Under the pieces are notes generated by a model. The model saw nothing but the letters and a program-made list of their open reading frames with translations, had not been told where the DNA came from and did not search any database. Below, piece by piece: positions 17,801-24,877 of a DNA stretch of 64,000 nucleotides (position 1 is its first letter; each line of letters begins with the position of its first letter). The position numbers and the translations under genes are program-made. Source of the stretch: Desulforhabdus amnigena (GTDB taxonomy: Bacteria; Desulfobacterota; Syntrophobacteria; Syntrophobacterales; Syntrophobacteraceae); contig NZ_BSDR01000001.1 of NCBI RefSeq assembly GCF_027925305.1, positions 1,763,001-1,827,000 on the forward strand, given 5' to 3'.

Positions 17801-19303
17801 CAATACGATGTCGATGGACTGCTGGCCCACGCGGGGAGTCTGACACTCACACGGAACGCCCAAAACGGCCTTGTCACCGGCACCTCTTTAGAGAATACCA
17901 GCACGACTCACGGTTACAACGAGTTTGGAGAACCCGAAAGCTTTGAGGTGTTCTGCCAGGGTGAACTTTTATATGGCGTTCAATATAGCCGCGACCGGCT
18001 GGGGCGCATCAGTGAAAAAACCGAATCCTTGGCAGGAGAGACAACGGCTTATGCTTATACATATGACACGGCCGGCCGCATCAAGGAAGTCCAACGTGAC
18101 GGAACCACGGTCGCCATGTACACTTACGATGCAAACGGCAACCGCTTGAGTTACACTGGGACACTGGGAGTGGACAGCGCCGATTATGACCGCCAGGACC
18201 GTCTTACGCGGTATGGCGCCACAACCTACAGTTACAGCGCCAGCGGTGACCTGGAAAGCAAGACCGAAGGGACCGATACTACGAGCTACAGCTACGATGA
18301 GTTCGGCAACCTCCTTGCCGTTGTCTTGCCAAACGGCAACTGCGTTGAGTACCTCATTGACGGGCGCAACCGCCGCATCGGCAAGAAAGTCAACGGCGTT
18401 CTCGCTCAGGGCTTCCTGTACCAGGATCCGCTCAACCCCATTGCCGAGCTGGACGGCAACGGCAATCTCATCACCCGTTTTGTCTACGGTAGCCATCTCA
18501 ACGCACCCGACTACATGATCAAAGGCGGGACCACCTACCGCATCATTTCCGATCAGACAGGCAGTCCGAGACTGGTCGTGAACGCTCTCACCGGCGAGGT
18601 TGCTCAAAGAATCGATTACGATGTCTTCGGCAAAATCCTTCTCGATACAAACCCGGGATTCCAGCCTTTCGGCTTTGCCGGAGGCCTCTACGACCGGGAC
18701 ACAGGCCTTGTGAGATTCGGATACAGAGATTATGATCCGGATACCGGCAGGTGGACCGCAAAGGATCCTATCCTCTTCCGGGGCGGGGATACGAACCTGT
18801 ATGGGTATGTCCTGGGTGATCCGGTGAATTGGGTGGATCCATCAGGATTGCAGAGACCTGTCAGAGATCCCAGTGATATCGTCAATGCAGGACCGCTCGT
18901 CGGTGGTGGTAGCCGGTCGTCAGTAGGTAAAAGTATACCATCGATAAGAACACCTTGGGGTATTGCAACACAAAGCAGTAGTGAGGCAGCCTTGGCTTCA
19001 CGTGCTCAGGTGGAGGGAGGGGCAACTCTCTATCGAACTGGGACAACAGGGAGAAGTGCTGCATGCGAAGCTCAGTTTTGGGCTCTAGAGCATCCCTCGA
19101 CACCGGGTTTTGCAGGAAGATATGGTATACCACCTGAAAATGTTGCAGGTGCTAACTTTATCGAAGCTGCAACCCTGAAACCAGGTACACCGTTCATAAC
19201 GAGACCAGCACCAGGTTTTGGAACCAATCCTGGCGGGGGTATTGAAGTGGTCGTGCCAGAACATGGCATCATTTTAAAATATTTTAGCATTATAGGGGAA
19301 TGA
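11885..19303 (+). CDS. Giant exported Rhs/YD-repeat polymorphic toxin
   Basis: 2472 residues; ATG 11885 follows AGGAGG. Order: signal peptide (1-31); beta-propeller-like repeats (about 40-320, NSIWIGTSEGIVKFSG, RVWAFTDSTLYAYNRRG); Ig-like repeats (about 325-590); a carboxypeptidase-regulatory-like fold (about 635-700); a Ca-binding-looking DLDGDGTTDALDANGDES; a second NHL-type propeller (about 1140-1400); some 700 residues of YD repeats (for example YSYDGHGRVYLTRD); and the Rhs core end GYRDYDPDTGRWTAKDPI with DPVNWVDPSGL near 2280-2322. The last 150 residues are the variable toxin tip. YD repeats build a shell that encloses the tip. It uses the general secretory route by its signal peptide; no type VI genes are in view. 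A small downstream gene probably encodes immunity. Confidence 0.93.
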   Translation: MFLRKSIGMAIGLALLLSVLLTLDVKPQPAGAPVPDLVNSIWIGTSEGIVKFSGKDGVKLLEIRGLGEVLALAIDEEDGRVWAFTDSTLYAYNRRGERLSATSIPSGESNRIVLAVDPSDRGVWLGEGKTLYRLNSQGVTEFMTPLPHLIEAMSMDPHRSRIWVATKKALMAYDTTGTPIASIDPGKQADIAEIAFESTSDSLWVATEQDIYCYGGDGILRTKIQIGKIDSMVPDGEGGLWIAKKKLLTRIDSMGHVLFEVEPFNPKGHGTIEALVLNPSDHSVWGIDTKVLIHVSEDGALLHYMEPVAKEMGHLLSLALYSDLAAPIFRITSPSEEEFLNTNTPKIEVNFEDPGSGVDTSSLVFQINNISLKVNCIFEENGASCTPQSVLPDGETALSATVKDFTGNTAHVTGIRFTIDTVKPQITVEAPRDGLITNQPAQAIMGNVNEPAMLTVNGQPVTFLQNLTFSSTVTLQEGNNTFTIRALDRAGNEQELPLLVTLDTIPPPLIDSTHVTVGPVINGHASIAGATGCFEPGMRIKVTNKVTQEARTVTVFPDGGFTIDIPALSGESVSIVVMDLAGNESPALTFIVNSSLPPAAKKLPEGSFGEKYRSLVPADATIEEYSSARFSLITGTVYSIDGSPLPEVIVSILDHSEYGTSITNAEGEYTLPVEGGGIFTVSFVKKGYLEAQRKASTEWNQIHTVDGVFLLQEDTACTTIDFDGNPASRYIHVSSAYTDEDGVRSTTLVFSGDTTVTIKDTEGNESPVTTPITVRATEFVKPETMPAHLPSTSAYTFAVDLTVDGVAQRSQVHFSKPVTMYVDNFLEFPVGEVVPVGYYDRIKAVWVPYDNGLVIKLLDLDGDGTTDALDANGDESADDLNKDGSFGDEVAGIAGNGSYQPGKTYWRVKIDHFTPWDCNWPWDFEEGAVGPPKVISPPPNQNACEQKLHPGSTVMCESGIFEEDIPLLGTGMTLHYKSQSAPGYQYPITIPLTEGTVPQILRKVRAKVSVAGRVFNYELDPQPNQSIVVNWDGFDHLGHRMSGEVPVHVEINYDYPLRYASAGRGGTLARAFGNTGYNVIAQRNNQSISASLGFDYDLVIHAGPSLNNQFAEGWTLSEHHSLSAASHTIWKGDGEILEPSDAGYLEVVAGGGSFNGDGKSGLETAISLSPGDINVAADGSILFIDGGRRIRSLGPDNIIRTIAGNGSAANPGANDGALATEVGLGFLMAFTLAPDGTLYFIETDSFGQHNSHVRHVTPEGRIETVAKFISSDITDIDAGPDGSLYVTREAANTVTKISPDGSVTDVVSVYYWPWGVNTRKDGSLFISSTFGHKIDIIRPSGDREQIPITGPNDISWDSFGNMYISTGFYNNAADGIYLYTPDGTLRRLSGNAGDPAPYPGAPVSKVRIQVSALCYSEKHGGLLLPCGSRIYLLRDRISNRFRQAPGEKAIPDISSSVAYVFSADGRHTRTVDLDTGKTLLNFGYDDQDRLISVTDRFGNMTTIQRDSTGGVTSIVGPDGDVNLLTVSDGRLVSVAYADGNSYEFAYSDTGLMTRKTDPNGGRFEYSYDGHGRVYLTRDAVGALTRFAVTTDGDKLTAATTDAEGRSSFSLFRKGATESSYHEWRDKAGLSTIIETDPYGLKEIFHSPEGTVSTFLYASDPLYGTRRTQSTTTRFPSGITSLTEYAVNYTDSDKNGILEATSHTQSLNGKSYFTRKDLTHASVTTTTPAGRTTTTQYDPDTLLMRQIEMAGIEPVRFTYDPQGRLTEISQGEGETLRRTTLSYNSQGRIEMLSDALNRTVGFEYDAVGNVTSKTLPHGEKISFTYDAIGNLTSITPPGHFIHVFRYTPVDLTEEYAPPDVGTGIESTLYSYNLDKQLSSITRPDGKKVLLSYDAGGRLGTVQFSRGQLSYSYSPTGQLASIATPEGITLAYLYDGPLMTVESWSGEISGSITRSYDNNLRITGLALQGIPINFQYDVDGLLAHAGSLTLTRNAQNGLVTGTSLENTSTTHGYNEFGEPESFEVFCQGELLYGVQYSRDRLGRISEKTESLAGETTAYAYTYDTAGRIKEVQRDGTTVAMYTYDANGNRLSYTGTLGVDSADYDRQDRLTRYGATTYSYSASGDLESKTEGTDTTSYSYDEFGNLLAVVLPNGNCVEYLIDGRNRRIGKKVNGVLAQGFLYQDPLNPIAELDGNGNLITRFVYGSHLNAPDYMIKGGTTYRIISDQTGSPRLVVNALTGEVAQRIDYDVFGKILLDTNPGFQPFGFAGGLYDRDTGLVRFGYRDYDPDTGRWTAKDPILFRGGDTNLYGYVLGDPVNWVDPSGLQRPVRDPSDIVNAGPLVGGGSRSSVGKSIPSIRTPWGIATQSSSEAALASRAQVEGGATLYRTGTTGRSAACEAQFWALEHPSTPGFAGRYGIPPENVAGANFIEAATLKPGTPFITRPAPGFGTNPGGGIEVVVPEHGIILKYFSIIGE
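18850..19303 (+). other. Polymorphic C-terminal toxin tip of the Rhs protein
   Basis: Residues about 2322-2472, after the conserved D-P-S-G-L end of the Rhs core. The tip has YRTGTTGRSAACEAQFWALE, GRYGIPPENV, NFIEAATLKPGTPFITR and NPGGGIEVVVPEHG. The arrangement (Y-R near the start, a Q-F-W strand, a Gly-rich I-E-V-V-V strand at the end) resembles ADP-ribosyltransferase-type tips such as the EF-Tu-modifying TreTu toxin, but this is recognition by eye and could be wrong. The tip and the following gene look richer in A/T than the Rhs body, consistent with tip exchange. Confidence 0.5.
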
Positions 19304-19310
19304 GAACACT

Positions 19311-19553
19311 ATGGAGACATATGATTTCTATAGTAAGGCCAGAGAGATTGCCCGAAAACTTGAAAAAGAGAACCTTACCGACCAAGCAAGCAAAGTAGTC
19401 GATGCAATTTCTGCAGGTTCTACAGCAACGGAAATACTAATGATATTAAGATGGGAACTCGACCAAGTATTACTCAATTCCCCTCTTTTATCTGGAGAAA
19501 TTAGGAACGAGATATTTGACTTTATATGTAAGGTCGATGAAGTATTGAATTAA
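19311..19553 (+). CDS. Putative immunity protein of the Rhs toxin
   Basis: 80 residues, starting 8 bp after the toxin stop. Short, acidic and helical (FYSKAREIARKLEKENLTDQ, then EILMILRWELDQVLL), with no signal peptide or membrane segment, so cytosolic. Size, position and AT-rich composition fit an immunity protein that binds the toxin tip; I recognise no family. Without it the producing cell would be exposed to toxin from sister cells. Function rests on position only. Confidence 0.65.
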   Translation: METYDFYSKAREIARKLEKENLTDQASKVVDAISAGSTATEILMILRWELDQVLLNSPLLSGEIRNEIFDFICKVDEVLN

Positions 19554-20024
19554 ACTAGGGCGTCCAAAAATGGCCTCTGAGGGCTGATTTTAGTGCTCGG
19601 GATTTGGGCCACATAAGTGTTGGACAGGTTGTGTCCACAGTTGTACGATAACCTGGATTTTATCAGCCATAATCCGGGAGGTAAGTACAATGATCAAAAT
19701 ACACATCCTCAGTGGCAGCGGCGGCGCATCTCGGTGGGCGGGTGCGCTATGAGTCCGGAGACCAGATACAAAAGGAGCCGGGATAACTGGAAACAGAAAG
19801 CCGCGTGCAGAGCTGAGAAGAACCGCTACCAGAGTAAAGAGCTGGCCCGGGTCAAGGCGGAGCGCGACAAGTTCAAAAAAGAGCTCAAGGAGAGCCGGGC
19901 TCGTGTACACCAACTGGAGAGCCAGGGACGGGTGTTGCCTCTCAAATTGATCTGACCTTTTGGTTCTGATTATTCTGGATTGAAGGGAAAGTCGACCAGG
20001 CTATTTTGACATTCAATAGCGGGC
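19554..20024. other. Debris region after the Rhs locus
   Basis: No intact gene. Composition changes from AT-rich to GC-richer around 19680. It contains the possible transposase remnant at 19749-19955 and no other feature that I can name. Confidence 0.4.
19749..19955 (+). pseudogene. Possible N-terminal remnant of a transposase
   Basis: 68 codons from ATG 19749 giving a very basic coiled-coil opening (SPETRYKRSRDNWKQKA, then ELARVKAERDKFKKELKES). Such Arg/Lys-rich heptad starts are common at the head of several large transposase families, but no catalytic part follows. Given the mobile debris around it, a truncated transposase is the simplest reading; a small unrelated protein cannot be excluded. 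Confidence 0.35.
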
Positions 20025-20813
20025 TCAGGAATTGTTGACTACCTGTTTGACACGGCCGATGGTGCGATCGAGGTAGTCTTGGATTCTTTTTTCCCCCTTA
20101 TGATTGCTCCAGTCGGTTCTCTCCGAGAGAATGCGCTGCCGGATCTGATCGTCCGAGAAGCCTCTTCTGGCCAGAGAGAGTGCATAAGCAAAGTCGGTTG
20201 TGGACTCGTTGTCTTTCTTGAAATGGTATCGGCAGGGATCAGCCGGATGGCACACAGACACCCTTCGGGAGGGATGGGAAAGGAGGGATGGTTTTGATTC
20301 CGGGACAAGCAGGGGGATGTCGGCCTGCGAGTCCCAGTCGATCCAGATGAGCCTTGCAAGGGGAAAGCGTCCCGTAGGGGAGCGGTGCTTTTCCTTGGTG
20401 TTGCGAAAGCCGGGACAGCGCCCCCAGCGGTTTTTGGGATGTGCTGCCGGATCGCTTCGCATTCTTTCAAGCCACATGCATTTTTCTTCCAGGGACAATG
20501 CTCTGCTGGAGTGAACCCATACCTGGAAGTTTTCCGGTGAGGTCTCAACGATCATTCGAGCGGGTTTCCACTGTCCGGAGGGGAAGCAGTGGTGTCGCAG
20601 AAGGGTTTGTCGGTCAATGTCGTCGGCCAGGAGGTAATGGTCGATGCAGAGGGGCTTTATGAGTATGTGGCAGCCCCGGGCATTTTGGGATCTGAGGTAG
20701 GCGATCTTCTCGAGAGCCGGTTTTACGGTCCACAGTCCCTTTTGTGGATCGAGGACGCCGAGTTGCCAAAGGTTGAGGAAGTATCAGGCCATCTTTTGAA
20801 AGAGCTTTTCCAT
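20025..20813 (-). pseudogene. RepB-like primase gene interrupted by an in-frame TGA
   Basis: From ATG 20813 the frame reads MEKLFQKMA, hits TGA at 20786-20784, and continues open with YFLNLWQLGVLDP through the recognisable primase body to the stop at 20025. Body motifs include KPLCIDHYLLADDID, RMIVETSPENFQVWV, NRWGRCPGFRNTKEKH and LARLIWIDWD, typical of RepB-family DNA primases. A TGG-to-TGA change would restore Trp at codon 10. Internal ATG 20555 could start a shortened product lacking the first third. The gene is the last of a transposon gene set (transposase, ATPase, primase) on this strand. Confidence 0.7.
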
Positions 20814-20872
20814 GGGAGAGGCTCCTTTGGGGGGGCAAGGCGCCCCGGGCAGACGCCTTGCCGGTTTTCACA

Positions 20873-21591
20873 TCAAATGAGCTCGGTTGAAGCGATGCGC
20901 ACGTGCTCGGCCGAAACGATCTGGTTTTTTTCATGTGCAGCAGCGATGAGGGCGCCCCGGGCGAGATGACTGGCTCGTCTGAGCAATCCCCCCGAGCCTT
21001 GCTGGATGGCGGTAACGGCCGCATCGGCAAAGATCTGCTGGGAGACTCCGCTGATTTTGAGATGGTGGTTGAGGTAGCGGTCCATGTCCTCTCGTGTGAT
21101 ACCCTGGAGGTGGCAGCGGGAAACGATTCTCGATGCCAGGGGGACGGAAGTCCGGTAGAGCAGGAGATCGACCAGATTGTTCTGGCCGGCCAGGATGATG
21201 GGCAGGTAAGGTTTGGAGTCGCCCTCGAACTGGGTGAGGGTATGGAGCTCGGCATAGACTTCGATCCTTAGAAGAGAGGCTTCATCGACGACGAGCACGG
21301 GTCTTTGTTTGCGGTTGCAGGCAAGCTCGAGGATTTGGCGTCTGATGAGGCGGTGATCCACAGGGGACGGTACTCGGAAGGATGGAGGCGGCTCAGAGCC
21401 CATCTCAAGGCCGTCGATTTGCCTGATCCGACATCTCCTGTAACCAGGCCGATGGCGCCAAGGCGTACGGTATATTCGAGCCGGTCCGAGACGGCGAGCA
21501 CTTCGGGGGTTTGAAGGATCTGATCGATCCGGATGTCTGCGCCAAAGGGCTCATGGAGGAAACCGAAGAAAGTGAGATAGGAGGGCTTCAT
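20873..21591 (-). pseudogene. ExeA/TnsC-like AAA ATPase with internal deletion and frameshift
   Basis: The first part (from ATG 21591, immediately after the transposase stop) reads MKPSYLTFFGFLHEPFG, then GLVTGDVGSGKSTALRWAL, with an intact Walker A. The second part, in another frame from about 21370, reads LIRRQILELACNRK and RPVLVVDEASLLR (Walker B), then LPIILAGQNNLVDLL, SRIVSRCHLQGITREDM and the C-terminal helical domain. The frames meet near 21365, at LWITA followed by LIRRQ; related ATPases have about 20-35 more residues there, so a deletion removed them and shifted the frame. Such ATPases select targets for DDE transposases. This copy cannot make a whole protein. Confidence 0.78.
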
Positions 21592-22893
21592 CTACTGGTC
21601 CTCCCGATTGGAGAAGGAAAGCCTGCCGGAAGAAATGGCCGGTTTGCCGGTGTTTTCGATCACGAGGCCGGTCGAGTGGTTGCGGCGCACCCTACAGTTG
21701 ACGTTGAGATCAAGGGGGGTGAGAAAGCCGTGGGATTGGCCCCCGAGCTGGACTTCGACCCGGGTGGGATCGTCCTCGTTGTAGAGGAGGGTGACCTGGG
21801 ATCCTATGAGGGCGACAGAAGCCTCGTAGAGTCTACCGTTGAGCGATACGGTGCGATCGTTTGCCACTTTCCTTCGTGCGCGCTTCCTGAAGTAGTCCTC
21901 GAGGTATTTAGGGGCGGGGCGGATGCATTCCATGTGATCGGCAAATCGCTTCAGGGGAGGCTCTCCGGTGCCCCCGTGAGGACGCTGATGATAGACGGTC
22001 GTGACCCATTGGTCGAACTGCTCGTTGAGAGCTTCGAGGGAGTCTGCCTCAACGGATGCAAGAAACTGGGCTCTAACGGTTTGAAAGAAGCGCTCCACTT
22101 TGCCGCGTCCCTGGGGTTTGTAGGGTTTGGAGTGGACGAGGGCGATTCCAAGGGATGCCGTGATCTCATGGAGGAGCCTGGAGCGGAAGGCGGCTCCATT
22201 GTCCACGTAGAGCTTGCGGGGAAGTCCACGCTTGAGAAGAGCGCGTCTGAGTGCGCACAGGTAGGAGTCGAGGTTCTCGTTTAAAAAGAAGGCGGCATGA
22301 GGAACGAGACGGCTCATGTCGTCAATGAACGCAAAAAGGTAGGTCTTTCGCCGCTTCTCTCCCACCATGACCAGGGGGCCATGCAGGGCGTCGCTTTGCC
22401 ACAGATCGTTTGGGAGCTCGGCTTCAAATTTCCTGCGATCGACGGCAGGGGGCGGTGCCGCCTTGAGGAGTCCTTCGCGTTTGAGAAAGCGGTAGAGGGT
22501 GCTTTCGCTCAAGACCATACCGGCGGGAAGGAGCTTTCGCTTCTCGAGCTCTTTGATCAATGTGGGAAGGGAGCATTTGGGCATCCCGGCCCTCAGTCGA
22601 GCGATGAGACCCCCGGTTTCCTCGTCAATGATCCGGCTCACCCCACGGTCGTTTCGGCTGCCGGGGTAAAGGGATTCGAGTCTGCCGCCACCCTGGCGAT
22701 AGGCTTTGATCCAGCCGAGGATGGTGGATCGGGCCAGGCGGGAGCGGTTGGAGTGGGGAATCTGCCAGGACTGTTCGCATTTTTCGGTAAGGAGCCTCTC
22801 CTGCTCGCCACGATCCATCGCGTTTCGGGTGACAAAGTCGCTGATGACGCCAAAGCGGAATACGGCCACATCCTTTTGTTGCTGCTCATCCAT
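21592..22893 (-). CDS. DDE transposase (Mu/TnsB/IS481-like integrase core)
   Basis: 433 residues from ATG 22893, which follows a strong AGGAGG; a longer frame upstream has no ribosome site. The N-terminal half is helix-turn-helix (RSRLARSTILGWIKAYRQGG and LPTLIKELEKRKLLPAGMVLSESTLYRFLKREG). The catalytic core carries D in LWQSDALHGPLV, D in KLYVDNGAAFRS and E in GRGKVERFFQTVRAQF. A C-terminal Mu-type beta domain (DRTVSLNGRLYEA, VTLLYNEDDPTRVEV) follows. The gene appears intact while both genes downstream of it are broken, so the element can no longer move on its own if it needs the ATPase. It touches the ATPase start with no gap, as expected for a coupled transposition operon. Confidence 0.85.
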   Translation of the reverse strand: MDEQQQKDVAVFRFGVISDFVTRNAMDRGEQERLLTEKCEQSWQIPHSNRSRLARSTILGWIKAYRQGGGRLESLYPGSRNDRGVSRIIDEETGGLIARLRAGMPKCSLPTLIKELEKRKLLPAGMVLSESTLYRFLKREGLLKAAPPPAVDRRKFEAELPNDLWQSDALHGPLVMVGEKRRKTYLFAFIDDMSRLVPHAAFFLNENLDSYLCALRRALLKRGLPRKLYVDNGAAFRSRLLHEITASLGIALVHSKPYKPQGRGKVERFFQTVRAQFLASVEADSLEALNEQFDQWVTTVYHQRPHGGTGEPPLKRFADHMECIRPAPKYLEDYFRKRARRKVANDRTVSLNGRLYEASVALIGSQVTLLYNEDDPTRVEVQLGGQSHGFLTPLDLNVNCRVRRNHSTGLVIENTGKPAISSGRLSFSNREDQ

Positions 22894-23005
22894 GGAAAAC
22901 CTCCTCTTTATGTGTTTTGGGTTTTCCCAGGAAATAGCGTGAAAAGGCCTCCGGAGGCAAAAGCACGCTTCGGTGGGGTGTGTCAATCGAGGCTGGGAGC
23001 CCGAA

Positions 23006-23479
23006 TTAAATCGACCGGCTCACGGCGGGAATACCCTCCCGGCATAACTGATCGAAGGCTTCCAGAAAATTTCCCGCCCAGCCGGCACCCCATCGGGCGA
23101 GGATCTGCTTTTTTAGGCCGCTCAGCCAATGGCGCTGACGGGAAGGGGAACGGCCGGATGGCCATCGGAGGTGACTCAAACGATGGGAAAGGCTCTCACG
23201 GATGTCTGAAATGGAAGCCTGGAATCGGCTCCAGTAGCCGACCGGGCGGGCCCGGAACACCTTGCGACATTGGCTGCATCGGTACCGGGCAAGCCGGACC
23301 GCCTGCGGGCATCCATCAAACCAGGCCTGTACGAAGCCATGGCCCCACAGGCGAGAGCCACACTCGGGGCATACCAGGTCCTTGGGCCACTCATACCGAC
23401 GCCCGAGCTCAACGAGACTCTTGATTGCAACGCTTACGAACAGTATCAATGGAATGCTCTGTGTTGGGGGGGAACCCAC
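23006..23479 (-). CDS. Zinc-ribbon protein of the transposon
   Basis: 157 residues. The first half has two Cys pairs, CPECGSRLWGHG and CSQCRKVFRARPVGYW, giving one zinc ribbon of the sort found in transposase accessory proteins (DUF6431-like). The second half is helical and basic (RESLSHRLSHLRWP, RQRHWLSGLKKQILAR). It lies upstream of the DDE transposase on the same strand, separated by 112 bp. Probably binds element ends or helps the transposase; function not established. The exact start is uncertain, as several alternative initiators exist near 23479. Confidence 0.6.
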   Translation of the reverse strand: MGSPPTQSIPLILFVSVAIKSLVELGRRYEWPKDLVCPECGSRLWGHGFVQAWFDGCPQAVRLARYRCSQCRKVFRARPVGYWSRFQASISDIRESLSHRLSHLRWPSGRSPSRQRHWLSGLKKQILARWGAGWAGNFLEAFDQLCREGIPAVSRSI

Positions 23480-23665
23480 TTTGTTCGGGGGTAAGGAGTG
23501 ATTGCCGCACTCTTTTCCCCTACACCATCCACTCGATCCGCTTGCATCAAACCGTCCATATAAATTGACCAGTTCGCGCTTTCAGTCAAAACATCGTGAA
23601 CGAAACCACTATCTTGGGGTCAGGACATTCTGCAAGACAACAAGAGAGAGCTCTCCATATATCCT

Positions 23666-23857
23666 GTAAACCACCTTTCGGAAGTCGTGAGCTTCCTGAA
23701 CGGCCAATCCGATCTCCAACCCCTTCGGCTGGCTCCCGGAGAAATCTGGAATTTTGAAATGCTCAACGAAATGGATTTTGAAGAGGTGAAAGGGCAGGAA
23801 CATACCAAGCGGGGTTTGGAAGTCGCCGCTGCGGGGGGACACAATGTTCTCCCATGA
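23666..23857 (+). pseudogene. Fragment of comM/yifB (Mg-chelatase-like AAA protein)
   Basis: One frame reads VNHLSEVVSFLNGQSDLQPL, later NFEMLNEMDFEEVKGQEHTK and GLEVAAAGGHNVL, then stops (TGA 23855). This is the stretch just before Walker A in YifB/ComM proteins (typical: DFxDVKGQEHxKRALEVAAAGGHNxLLxGPPGSGK). Both the N-terminal Lon-like domain and the whole ATPase core are missing, so it is a 64-codon relic. It abuts the IS200/IS605 end at about 23860, suggesting that the insertion or a later deletion cut the gene here. A full copy may exist elsewhere. Confidence 0.8.
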
Positions 23858-23865
23858 GTCAAATA

Positions 23866-23940
23866 CCTCCGGCAAAGCCGGAGGCTTGAAAATATGGACC
23901 GCTCAAAGCGGTTGTAAACCATTGGCCACCTAAAGGTGGC
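23866..23940. repeat. Three consecutive short hairpins, likely IS200/IS605 right end
   Basis: CCTCCGGC-AAA-GCCGGAGG (23866-23884), ACCGCT-CAA-AGCGGT (23898-23912) and GCCACC-TAAA-GGTGGC (23925-23940). They lie just beyond the stop of the TnpA relic. IS200/IS605 TnpA proteins recognise subterminal hairpins at the element ends, which fits this position. Three different stems with similar A-rich loops is more than the usual one. Confidence 0.65.
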
Positions 23941-23942
23941 GG

Positions 23943-24225
23943 CTACTTGAACATATGCAGTTGATCGAGTCTGCGATCCTCGGTTTCCTGCTTTTTGATA
24001 TATTCGCGGATCATCTTCTCATCTTTACCCACCGTGGACACGAAGTATCCGCGCGCCCAAAAATTGTGGCCAGTGAAATTCTTCCTCTGACCAAGGAAAC
24101 GTCCTTGCAATGTGGATGGCTCTCTTGCCTTTGATATACCCCACCACTTGAGCAACCGAGTACTTGGGCGGAATCGAGATAAGCCTGTAATGCCAATTGG
24201 GGTCAGCCCTTGACATAAGACTTCA
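23943..24225 (-). pseudogene. IS200/IS605-family TnpA remnant
   Basis: The C-terminal part is clear: FTGHNFWARGYFVSTVGKDE, then MIREYIKKQETEDRRLDQL. The preceding part continues in a second frame (LISIPPKYSVAQVVGYIKGKRAIHIAR), so a frameshift lies near 24090. Upstream of that, the expected metal-binding H-x-H block has degenerated and the N-terminal half is gone. TnpA is a Y1 single-strand transposase; the catalytic Tyr in the C-terminal block may survive but the protein is not functional. It lies against three hairpins and a comM fragment. Confidence 0.75.
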
Positions 24226-24465
24226 CCTTCTCGCCTTCGCTTCTGCGGACCACACGGAAGCGCGTGTCGTTTAATCCTGCAGTCTCTAGATGCGGCTCCT
24301 GAATATGGATCAGACACAGTCTGCTTTGCACTCGCAAAGGACAGTTGGACGTGGCCCTATCGGATCACGGAGTTTGCGGAGGAGAAGAACCAACACAGCA
24401 ACCATGAAAAAAGGCTCACACCTTTCGATGTAAGCCCTTAATTTCCATGGTCCCAATCATCTCGA

Positions 24466-24541
24466 TGGTAGTCCCAACGGGACTCGAACCCGTGTCTCTG
24501 GCGTGAGAGGCCAGTGTCCTAGGCCGCTAGACGATGGGACC
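24466..24541 (-). tRNA. tRNA-Glu (CTC)
   Basis: 76 nt cloverleaf on the minus strand: acceptor GGTCCCA/TGGGACT (one G-T pair at the end), D-arm GCGGCCTAGGAC, anticodon stem CTGGC/GCCAG with loop CTCTCAC (anticodon CTC), T-arm ACGGGTTCGAGTCCCGT, and CCA encoded. It and the neighbouring tRNA-Gln bound the mobile-element debris. Confidence 0.95.
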
Positions 24542-24558
24542 TTTTGTTTTTTGGGGTT

Positions 24559-24632
24559 TGGCTGGGGGACTAGGATTCGAACCTAGGTAGGCAGATCCAG
24601 AGTCTGCAGTCCTGCCGCTGGACGATCCCCCA
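24559..24632 (-). tRNA. tRNA-Gln (CTG)
   Basis: 74 nt on the minus strand: acceptor TGGGGGA/TCCCCCA, D-arm CAGCGGCAGGACTG, anticodon stem GCAGA/TCTGC with loop CTCTGGA (anticodon CTG), T-arm CTAGGTTCGAATCCTAG, discriminator G, CCA encoded. It precedes tRNA-Glu by 17 bp and is probably co-transcribed with it. Confidence 0.95.
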
Positions 24633-24877
24633 ACGACCTGCAGAACATAATCAAAATCACCTGTGGTGTCAAGGAAAAACATCGTCTCCAATTGCTTGTT
24701 TCGATTAGGAAGTTATTCTATAATCGTTTTTGAGCAAGGCAGAAAAAGCTTCATCGACTTCAGGCTATTACAGTTATCGATCCATTTCGCTTGCAAGACT
24801 ACTCTTGAAGAGAAACCGACGGCACATTCGTCTATCTGCTTTGCTTTCGATTAACTATTTTACTCTGTGAGGCAACC

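Noticed and set aside
20784-20786. Selenocysteine at the in-frame TGA of the primase
   Set aside because: The position fits Trp, there is no reason for selenium in a primase, and the neighbouring ATPase is also broken; a nonsense mutation is simpler.
23866-23940. CRISPR-like array
   Set aside because: The three hairpins have different sequences and no spacers; no CRISPR array or cas gene is seen in the window.
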